This document shows, one piece after another, positions 1 to 5,810 of a stretch of DNA of 12,860 nucleotides. Each line of letters begins with the position of its first letter. Position 1 is the first letter of the stretch. A model generated the notes under the pieces. That model saw nothing but the letters and a program-made list of their open reading frames with translations. It was not told the origin of the DNA and searched no databases. The position numbers were made by a program, and so were the translations under genes. Source of the DNA: CAZYVD01 sp964651045 (GTDB lineage: Bacteria > Zhuqueibacterota > QNDG01 > DSAB01); assembly GCA_964651045.1 (NCBI GenBank), contig CAZYVD010000070.1, forward strand, positions 1 through 12,860. The letters are read 5' to 3'.

Positions 1-16
1 AGATTTTAAGGTATTT

Positions 17-35
17 CAGAAGAAATAGTCTTCTG
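17..35 (+). terminator. Weak hairpin at window edge, possible end of an upstream gene
   Basis: CAGAAG (17-22) pairs with CTTCTG (30-35), and A23-T29 can extend the stem to seven pairs around a five-base loop. TTTACATTTG follows, which is only a loose T-tract. A reading frame entering from the left (codons from base 3) ends with TGA at 57-59 and could be the tail of an upstream gene. About 18 codons are visible, too few to recognise. The hairpin lies inside that frame, which weakens the terminator reading. Confidence 0.2.
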
Positions 36-84
36 TTTACATTTGTTAATGGGATGTGAGAGAATGAGGTTGAGCAAAAAATAC

Positions 85-112
85 TTGACTTTTGTGTTAA
101 AAGAATTAATTT
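85..112 (+). promoter_or_regulatory. Candidate sigma-70-type promoter for tRNA-Gly
   Basis: TTGACT at 85-90 is a good -35 box. The best matching -10 at the right distance is TAATTT at 107-112 (spacer 16), which would start RNA near base 119, about 19 bases before the tRNA. A stronger-looking TATAAA at 127-132 sits too close to the tRNA 5' end (138) and has no good -35 partner. The region is very likely a promoter, but the exact -10 is uncertain. Confidence 0.4.
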
Positions 113-137
113 TGATTGTAGTTTCGTATAAATTGAG

Positions 138-210
138 GCGAATGTAGCTCAGTTGGTAGAGCGCCAGCTTCCCAAGCTGGATGTCGCGGGTTCGAATCCC
201 GTCATTCGCT
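138..210 (+). tRNA. tRNA-Gly, anticodon CCC
   Basis: A complete cloverleaf can be drawn. The acceptor GCGAATG (138-144) pairs perfectly with CATTCGC (203-209). The D stem is GCTC/GAGC, the anticodon stem CCAGC/GCTGG encloses the loop TTCCCAA with anticodon CCC at 171-173, and the T arm carries TTCGAAT. The C2:G71 pair and the U73 discriminator (base 210) fit bacterial glycine identity. CCA is not encoded; the gene is followed by CA and a run of eight T (213-220). This tRNA reads GGG codons. No promoter is obvious between it and the gene at 261, so co-transcription is possible. Confidence 0.97.
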
Positions 211-260
211 CATTTTTTTTAATGGAAGTATGTTCGAACAAAAAATAGTGGAGGGCTATC

Positions 261-1172
261 ATGTTTAAATTAGACAAATCTGTTTTGCCAATCTGTTTTT
301 TACTGCTCGTTCTGCCTGTTGTTATGATGGGTCAGGGATATGTACAGCCAGTGGGCAATGCAGGAAGTGTTGACTGGACCCAGCAGGTGATTCGATGTAC
401 AGGTATTGGAGCTCCCAATCCAGATGTGCATCCGGCAGCACAGAGAGCAGGTGCTTTGAGAGCAGCAAAACAGGATGCTCTCAGAAACATTCTTGAAACT
501 ATTAAGGGAATTTATTTAACCTCTGAGACAGTTGTAGAGAATGCAATGGTCGTGAGCGATGTTATTAAATCTAAGATTGAAGGAAGAATAAGAGGATATC
601 GCATTGTGGATACCCGTTATATGTCGACAGGGGATGTTGAGATAGATGTCGAGGTTCCGATAACAGGGGTCATTCTGGATGCACTGCTTCCTGGCGAATT
701 TGGAGGTGGAAAATTGATAACAGGTGGTCAGCTTCTCTGCCCACTTTGTGGTCAGCCGTGGCCTGAAGGCAAGCCAGTTCCCCAGGGAGTAAAACTGGTG
801 CGCAGTGGAGGGGCAGGCGAGTCTACATCATCCGTATACACGGGTCTGATAGTAGATGCAAAAGGACTTGGTGTTAGGCCAGCAATGGCACCAAAACTGA
901 TAGATGAGAATGGTGAGGAGGTCTACGGATCGAGGTTTGTGAGCAGAAAATATGCAGTAGATATCGGAATGGTAGGATATGAAAAGGATATTAACCGTGC
1001 AAGAATGAACGAACGTGTTGCAGACAATCCCTTAATTGTCAAAGGGATTAAGGCATCAGGACCGAACAAGACAGATATTGTGATCAGCAACAGTGATGCG
1101 TTGAAGATTCACAATGCAGCTGCAAATATGAATTTTCTACAGCACTGCAAAGTAATGTTTATTCTCGATTAG
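261..1172 (+). CDS. Exported LPP20-like envelope protein with a CxxC knuckle
   Basis: This 303-residue protein has an N-terminal hydrophobic segment (about residues 9-24) that looks like a cleavable signal peptide. It lacks a lipobox cysteine. Residues about 55-140 resemble the LPP20/FlgT_N domain: an amphipathic helix with the DALR motif (72-75), then the S-E-T-V-V-E-N stretch (88-94), then alternating beta strands. A linker carries CPLCGQPWP (160-168), a single zinc-knuckle-like CxxC. Residues about 193-303 form a second conserved-looking region that begins YTGLIVDAKG and ends near the C terminus. The ATG is supported by GGAGGG at 250-255. It is the first gene of a four-gene operon, 27 bases before the next. 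The role is unknown; the family suggests a periplasmic or outer-membrane-associated structural protein. I am sure it is a real exported protein and moderately sure of the family. Confidence 0.85.
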   Translation: MFKLDKSVLPICFLLLVLPVVMMGQGYVQPVGNAGSVDWTQQVIRCTGIGAPNPDVHPAAQRAGALRAAKQDALRNILETIKGIYLTSETVVENAMVVSDVIKSKIEGRIRGYRIVDTRYMSTGDVEIDVEVPITGVILDALLPGEFGGGKLITGGQLLCPLCGQPWPEGKPVPQGVKLVRSGGAGESTSSVYTGLIVDAKGLGVRPAMAPKLIDENGEEVYGSRFVSRKYAVDIGMVGYEKDINRARMNERVADNPLIVKGIKASGPNKTDIVISNSDALKIHNAAANMNFLQHCKVMFILD

Positions 1173-1199
1173 TTTTAAATAAAAACAGGGGAGAAAATT

Positions 1200-2357
1200 A
1201 TGAAGAATCTAACCCTTAGATTATTATGCTTTATGGTCATATCCGTAGTATTTATAATAGTCGGATGTGGACCAAAGCCAACCGCAAGGGAGTCGGTACT
1301 GGATACTCCCGATAACCACTACAGCCAGGGAATGCGCAAACTGAATCTTGGCCAGCTTGATGAAGCTGCTGATGAGTTTGAAAGGGCAACAGCGCTTGAC
1401 CCCAAATATCCTGGTGGATATATAGGACTGGGACTTGTTTGGGCTGAGAGGGGCGATTTTAGAAAGGCATTTGATTTTGTGGATAAGGGTATTGGAAAAG
1501 ATGATAAATTCATCGACGGGCCAATTGCCAAAGGAATAATATTTACAAAACAGAAGAAGGGGGATGACTGGCTGAAGGATGCTGTCAAGCAGTTTGAAAA
1601 GGCTTTAAAGATAGATCCTGAATCTGAGAAGGCTTACTACTATATGGGGCTTGCATATAAAGAGGCATACGAATTTGGAAAGGCTGTAGAGGCTTTCAGC
1701 AGGGTAATAGAGATGAAGGGAGATTTTGCAAAGGAGGCCAATGCAGAATGGGAACTGGTTCAGAAGATTCAGAGGGCATCACCCGGTACAAAGATTGGTG
1801 CCAAGATTGCCCTGATCCCAAAGATAGATAGAGCCGATCTAGCGGTGCTATTCATCGAGGAGTTGAAACTACTCGAAGTCTTAAAGAAGAGACAACCAAA
1901 GATGTACGAAACCAGATTCCATCCGCCCGAAGATCCCACACAGTTAAAAAGGGAAAAACAGGCAAAAGAAGAGTTAGCAACAGACATCTCAAACCACTGG
2001 GCAAAGACATGGATAGAAGATGTTATCAGGGCTGGAGCCATGGATGTTTTTCCAGACAGAACATTTCGACCCGATGAGCCAATTACAAGATCGAACTATG
2101 CTGTGTTTCTCCAGAACATATTAATAGCAATTACAGGTGACGAGTCACTCGCATCAAAATATTTTGGTACAGAGTCCAGATTCCCAGATGTAAACCCAAC
2201 CCACTATGCCTATAATGCAATATGTCTTGCAGTAGACCGTGGCATAATGAAGGCCAACACTATCGATGGAAGCTTTGGAATGACTGAACCAGTCTCAGGA
2301 GCAGATGCCCTCCTGATTATCAGAGAGTTTCAGAATGCTCTCAGAATGACCTTTTAA
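1200..2357 (+). CDS. Lipoprotein with TPR repeats and SLH domains
   Basis: This 385-residue protein starts with a lipoprotein signal peptide. The hydrophobic run (about 7-21) ends in the lipobox I-V-G-C, with the lipidated cysteine at residue 23. Residues about 38-180 form roughly four TPR repeats; clear examples are around 40-72, 73-105 and 144-176, with ALDP and ALKIDP at helix ends. The C-terminal part carries S-layer homology modules: one with HWAKTWIEDVIRAGAM (266-281) and FPDRTFRPDEPITR (284-297), one beginning FPDVNPTHYAYNAI (328-341), and a degenerate remnant near 200-228 that ends in RADLAVLF. SLH modules usually bind peptidoglycan-linked polymers, so this protein probably ties an envelope complex to the wall, while TPRs bind partner proteins. 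GGGGAG at 1188-1193 supports the ATG. It sits between two LPP20/FlgT_N-like genes, which are plausible partners. Confidence 0.88.
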   Translation: MKNLTLRLLCFMVISVVFIIVGCGPKPTARESVLDTPDNHYSQGMRKLNLGQLDEAADEFERATALDPKYPGGYIGLGLVWAERGDFRKAFDFVDKGIGKDDKFIDGPIAKGIIFTKQKKGDDWLKDAVKQFEKALKIDPESEKAYYYMGLAYKEAYEFGKAVEAFSRVIEMKGDFAKEANAEWELVQKIQRASPGTKIGAKIALIPKIDRADLAVLFIEELKLLEVLKKRQPKMYETRFHPPEDPTQLKREKQAKEELATDISNHWAKTWIEDVIRAGAMDVFPDRTFRPDEPITRSNYAVFLQNILIAITGDESLASKYFGTESRFPDVNPTHYAYNAICLAVDRGIMKANTIDGSFGMTEPVSGADALLIIREFQNALRMTF

Positions 2358-2362
2358 TGAGT

Positions 2363-2368
2363 AGGAGG
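2363..2368 (+). promoter_or_regulatory. Ribosome binding site fixing a TTG start
   Basis: A perfect AGGAGG lies five bases upstream of TTG at 2374. No ATG lies at a suitable distance, so this site justifies the non-standard start of the following gene. Confidence 0.85.
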
Positions 2369-2373
2369 TTTAG

Positions 2374-3576
2374 TTGAAGATTTTAAAAATCGCAGGGACC
2401 ATCCTGGTTCTGGGCACATTATTTTCTGTTGCAGCCTCTCAGGATCAGGATACCTCTTCTGTTGATGTCAGGGAGGTTGTATCGACAGGAGTTGGTTCAA
2501 TTATTAATGGTGATGTTGCACATGCCAGAGACGATGCCATCGAGGATGCACTTCGCAAGGGAGTTGAGAATGCAATGGGTCTTCTTATCCAATCTGAAAC
2601 ACTTGTTGAGAATTATCAATTGATTGATGACCGAATCTTCAGTAAGACAGAGGGGTACATACAGAATTATGATATAGTAAGAGAGGGCAAGCGTGGTGAG
2701 TATCTATATGAAGTCACTGTAAGAGCTGCTGTAAGGATGGCCAATCTTAAGAATGATCTTGAGGGAATTGCCCTTTTAATGAGAAGGAAGAACATGCCGA
2801 GAATAATGATAATGATAAAAGAGAGAAACATTGGAGAAGGGCCTGGCATCTTCCGTTATTTTGAGGCAGACATGAATAGTGCAGAGACAGCAATCATGGA
2901 AAGCTTTATGGAAAAGGGGTTTAAATTTGTAGATCGTGCAACAGTAATGCGGAATCTGGATAGGCGTAAGGCATCTGCCCTGCTTGAGGGTGATGCTTCA
3001 GAGGCTGCCGCACTTGGAAGATCGCTCGGAGCAGAGGTAATCATAACGGGAAAGGCATTTGCAAAAGCATCGGAAACAACGGCGTATGGAACGACCTTGC
3101 GTTCTCAGAATGCGACCGTTTCGGTAAGGGCAATTCGTACAGACACTGGTGATATAATAGCAGTTGGTTCGAAGCAGGCAAAATATTCCAATCAGGTAGA
3201 TGATGCTGCCGGAGGTGTGGTTGCAATACAAAAGGCATGCAAGGAGCTTGCAGAGGATATTATGGAAAAGATACTGGATCGCTGGCAGGCCGATATATCT
3301 GAAGGAGCCTCTCTTACACTTAAGGTGCGCGGAGTGACCACTCTTGCACAACTTACAAAGTTCAAGTCGGCACTGCCCTATTTTGTGAGGGGATTATCAG
3401 AAGTTGTCCAGAGAGACTGGTATGGTGGCTTTGCTACTCTGGAAGTTGTTATGAAGGGTACGAGTGAGGATCTGGCACGACGTCTATCGGGAAAGGAGAT
3501 CGATGAATACAAGATAAGAATAATTGGAATGACTCAGAACAGTGTTACTTTAGAATTAGTAAAGAAAGACCAATAA
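2374..3576 (+). CDS. Exported FlgT_N-like protein with a CsgG/TolB-type middle domain
   Basis: This 400-residue protein begins at TTG behind a perfect AGGAGG. A signal peptide covers about residues 1-22 (cleavage likely in VAAS|Q). Residues about 32-125 match the FlgT N-terminal/LPP20 pattern: ARDDAIEDALR (51-61), then QSETLVEN (73-80), then SKTEGYIQNYDIV (90-102) and a beta strand EVTVRAAV. Residues about 142-305 look like the FlgT middle/CsgG-type alpha-beta domain, with GFKFVDRATVMRNLD (182-196), LGRSLGAEVIITGKA (214-228) and RTDTGDIIAVG (255-265). Residues about 307-398 form a further small alpha-beta domain of unclear family. In Vibrio, FlgT builds the H-ring of the flagellar motor, but no flagellar gene is present here. 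The gene lies 16 bases after the SLH lipoprotein gene and 33 bases before the CsgG-type gene, in one operon. The exact function is unknown. Confidence 0.85.
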   Translation: MKILKIAGTILVLGTLFSVAASQDQDTSSVDVREVVSTGVGSIINGDVAHARDDAIEDALRKGVENAMGLLIQSETLVENYQLIDDRIFSKTEGYIQNYDIVREGKRGEYLYEVTVRAAVRMANLKNDLEGIALLMRRKNMPRIMIMIKERNIGEGPGIFRYFEADMNSAETAIMESFMEKGFKFVDRATVMRNLDRRKASALLEGDASEAAALGRSLGAEVIITGKAFAKASETTAYGTTLRSQNATVSVRAIRTDTGDIIAVGSKQAKYSNQVDDAAGGVVAIQKACKELAEDIMEKILDRWQADISEGASLTLKVRGVTTLAQLTKFKSALPYFVRGLSEVVQRDWYGGFATLEVVMKGTSEDLARRLSGKEIDEYKIRIIGMTQNSVTLELVKKDQ

Positions 3577-3592
3577 TAAAAAGATTTTTGAA

Positions 3593-3601
3593 AGGAAGGT
3601 G
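3593..3601 (+). promoter_or_regulatory. Ribosome binding site for the CsgG-type gene
   Basis: AGGAAGGTG ends eight bases before ATG at 3610. A TTG directly in front (3607) is in frame and would add one residue, but the ATG is the natural choice at this distance. Confidence 0.6.
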
Positions 3602-3609
3602 TATATTTG

Positions 3610-4515
3610 ATGAAGAAAATTTTTCTGGTTTTCTCAATTTTGTTTGGTCTGCTGCTCTTTTTTTCTACTGCCTCGGCTCAGCTTAAGAAGAGAGTTGCGG
3701 TTTTTACATTTGAAGACAAGTCAGATCACTCATGGGGGTGGTGGAACGGGAAGTCCCCGGGTGAGGGCATGGCAGACATGTTGACCACCACACTTGTAAA
3801 GTCAGGTAAATATACTGTCATAGAGCGACAGGAGATAGCAAGGATATTGGAAGAGCAGCGATTGGGTCAGACAGGAGCCGTGACCCCTCAGAGTGCAGCG
3901 GCTATTGGAAAGCTGCTTGGAGTGGAGCTTGCAATAATGGGAGCTGTTACAGAGTTCGGATATACCAGAGAAGGAAAGGGTGTTAGAATTAAAGGCATTG
4001 GTGTTGGAGGAAGCAAACAGGAGGCAACGGTTGCTATTGATGTTCGTTTTGTTAATACTTCTACAGGTGAAATTATTGCTGCAGAGACTGTACGGAAAAA
4101 GAAGTCAAAGAGCGGAATTAGTGTGAGCACACCCAAATTCGGATTTAAAAGCAGGAGTCAATTTGATAACTCTCTGGTTGGAAAGGCAACAAGAGAAGCG
4201 ATCAATAAGATTGTTAAGTTGATAGACGAACAAATAGGTGCTCTTCCGTGGGAAGGAAAGATAATTTTGGTCAGTGGTAATACTATCTATATCAAGCCAG
4301 GATCTGATGCCGGAGTAAAAGTAGGTGATCTGTTTTATGTCTATACTAAGGGTGAGGAACTCATAGATCCTGATACGGGTCTCTCGCTCGGGAGTGAGGA
4401 GAAGAAAATTGGTTCTATAATGGTTACCGGCATAATCTCTGGCGGTAAGGCCGCAAAGGCAGTTGTAAAGATGGGAGGAGGATTCAAAAAGGGAGATATT
4501 ATCCGGATAAATTAA
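3610..4515 (+). CDS. CsgG-family protein with a C-terminal FlgT_C-like domain
   Basis: The protein has 301 residues from the ATG. A signal peptide covers about 1-23 (STASA|Q) and has no lipobox cysteine, unlike the lipoprotein CsgG of E. coli. Residues about 28-208 match CsgG: KRVAVFTFED (27-36), GMADMLTTTLVKSGKYTVIER (53-73), then LGVELAIMGAVTEF (103-116) and VRFVNTSTGEIIAAETV (145-161). The segments on either side of the STGEI motif correspond to the regions that form membrane beta hairpins in E. coli CsgG. Residues about 215-300 resemble the C-terminal domain of FlgT: G-N-T-I-Y-I (223-228), GVKVGDLFYVY (235-245), and a final GFKKGDIIRI. CsgG forms an outer-membrane secretion pore; FlgT is a periplasmic ring protein. 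The operon ends here, followed by a strong terminator. No curli subunit gene is nearby, so the substrate is unknown. Confidence 0.9.
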   Translation: MKKIFLVFSILFGLLLFFSTASAQLKKRVAVFTFEDKSDHSWGWWNGKSPGEGMADMLTTTLVKSGKYTVIERQEIARILEEQRLGQTGAVTPQSAAAIGKLLGVELAIMGAVTEFGYTREGKGVRIKGIGVGGSKQEATVAIDVRFVNTSTGEIIAAETVRKKKSKSGISVSTPKFGFKSRSQFDNSLVGKATREAINKIVKLIDEQIGALPWEGKIILVSGNTIYIKPGSDAGVKVGDLFYVYTKGEELIDPDTGLSLGSEEKKIGSIMVTGIISGGKAAKAVVKMGGGFKKGDIIRIN

Positions 4516-4542
4516 GGAGACTGTTTCATCTATTGTGATGGA

Positions 4543-4571
4543 GGAGGGTGGGAATTTCCACCCTCCTTTTT
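4543..4571 (+). terminator. Strong intrinsic terminator closing the envelope operon
   Basis: A perfect nine-base-pair GC-rich stem, GGAGGGTGG (4543-4551) with CCACCCTCC (4558-4566), encloses the six-base loop GAATTT and runs straight into TTTTT (4567-4571). It lies 27 bases after the CsgG-type gene and separates the two operons. Confidence 0.95.
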
Positions 4572-4601
4572 AGTATAGAATATTACAGGGAACTGATTAA
4601 G

Positions 4602-5810
4602 GTGAATGAGAATTATCGGAATATAATAGCTGGCGTGTCCATTCTGCTTTTTATTACTCTTTTTCTATACAAGACTCATCAGTTCTTGTCCCCGATTCTT
4701 ATTGGAATCTTTTTAATTTTTCTTCTTCTGGGTCTGAAGGAACTGCAGATAGCAAAAAGGCTAATAATATGCACAACCTTTATTCTTCTTATATGGTTTT
4801 TTGCAGAAGCACGGACCGTTTTCTTTCCATTTTTTATCTCTTTTGCACTCGCATATCTTTTTGATCCTGTTGCAGACTGGATGGAGAGTAAACGTATGCC
4901 TCGTACTGCTGCAGTGCTGCTGCTTTTTGTGTTTACAATAGGGATACTTGTTATAATAGGAGTCATACTTATACCAAGTCTGGTTGTTGAGGTTCAGGAG
5001 CTGATTAGCAAGGTGCCAGAACTTGCATTAAGACTGACCGATCTTGTGAAGAAGAGTCTCCCCCATGTTCTGAATTTCCTTAATATCGATTATGATGAAT
5101 TTCAGAGAAGCGTGATCGATCAGATACCTAAGAGGGCAGAGGTTGTTCTCTACAACATACTCAAGGGAATTACAAGCATTGGCTCATTTTTAGGCCAGAT
5201 TTTTAACCTTATTTTAATCCCAATATTGACATTTTATTTTCTGAAGGATTTTAACAAGCTGAGTGAGTGGACTTTTGATTTTGTGCCAAAGAGGTTCAGG
5301 AACATCTATATATTCTACAGATGGCGTGTAAACAGAATTCTGGGTGGATATCTGAGAGGACAGATAATTGTTTGTACAATTGTCGGTCTGCTTACAGGAA
5401 TTGGATTGTCGATACTGCGAATTCCCTTTGCGATACTGGTAGGTGTGATGACAGGTATACTCAACATAATTCCATATATCGGTCTTTATGTCAGCCTCGC
5501 ACTTGCACTACTCACAGGCTTTTTAACTCCAGAGCCACTTATAGCAATGATTAAGATTGGAGTTGTCTTTTTATTGGTACAGGGCCTTGAAGCCTATGTG
5601 ATATCGCCAAAAATTGTTGGAGAAAGGGTAGGACTGCATCCTCTGGCAGTAATTTTTTCGGTTTTAATCTTCTCTCGATTTCTTGGATTCTGGGGGTTGA
5701 TTATAGGAGTCCCTACTGCTGCAGTTATTAAGTTCATGGTGGATGAATGGAAACGCCGTCAAAAGTGGAGAGAGATTCTGGGTGAAAGAAGTGGTGCTGG
5801 TAGTCGATAA
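4602..5810 (+). CDS. AI-2E/PerM-family membrane permease
   Basis: The protein has 402 residues from GTG 4602 and is highly hydrophobic. It belongs to the AI-2E transporter family (PF01594; TqsA/PerM/YdiK type). After an N-terminal pair of membrane segments (about 10-23 and 30-46) come segments near 54-69, 72-87 and 103-125. A soluble helical stretch (about 130-190) is followed by further segments near 198-213, 256-272, 276-309, 316-330 and 350-378. Family hallmarks are FYFLKD (211-216), RIPFAILVG (273-281), IIPYIG (289-294), SPKIVGERVGLHPLAV (335-350) and GFWGLIIGVPTAAV (362-375). The frame stays open upstream to GTG 4548, but that codon lies inside the terminator stem and has no ribosome site, so 4602 is preferred although its site (CAGGGA, 4586-4591) is weak. 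Known members export AI-2 or other small molecules; the substrate here cannot be told. It overlaps the next gene by 29 bases. Confidence 0.9.
   Translation: MNENYRNIIAGVSILLFITLFLYKTHQFLSPILIGIFLIFLLLGLKELQIAKRLIICTTFILLIWFFAEARTVFFPFFISFALAYLFDPVADWMESKRMPRTAAVLLLFVFTIGILVIIGVILIPSLVVEVQELISKVPELALRLTDLVKKSLPHVLNFLNIDYDEFQRSVIDQIPKRAEVVLYNILKGITSIGSFLGQIFNLILIPILTFYFLKDFNKLSEWTFDFVPKRFRNIYIFYRWRVNRILGGYLRGQIIVCTIVGLLTGIGLSILRIPFAILVGVMTGILNIIPYIGLYVSLALALLTGFLTPEPLIAMIKIGVVFLLVQGLEAYVISPKIVGERVGLHPLAVIFSVLIFSRFLGFWGLIIGVPTAAVIKFMVDEWKRRQKWREILGERSGAGSR
5767..5774 (+). promoter_or_regulatory. Ribosome binding site deciding the DUF512 gene start
   Basis: GGAGAGAG lies seven bases before GTG 5782, inside the end of the permease gene. 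The in-frame ATG at 5743 has no comparable site and would give a 68-base overlap, so GTG is the better start. Confidence 0.7.

Noticed and set aside
3..59. Tail of an upstream coding sequence
   Set aside because: About 18 codons ending in TGA; too short to recognise or to distinguish from chance in this AT-rich stretch.
231..240. TGTTCGAACA as a LexA/SOS box
   Set aside because: Gram-positive LexA boxes have GAAC and GTTC in the opposite order with a four-base gap; this ten-base palindrome also resembles the tRNA T-loop sequence, so chance is likely.
2998..3351. Open frame on the minus strand within the FlgT_N-like gene
   Set aside because: It is antisense to a well-supported gene and its translation is low-complexity, cysteine-rich and without recognisable motifs or ribosome site.
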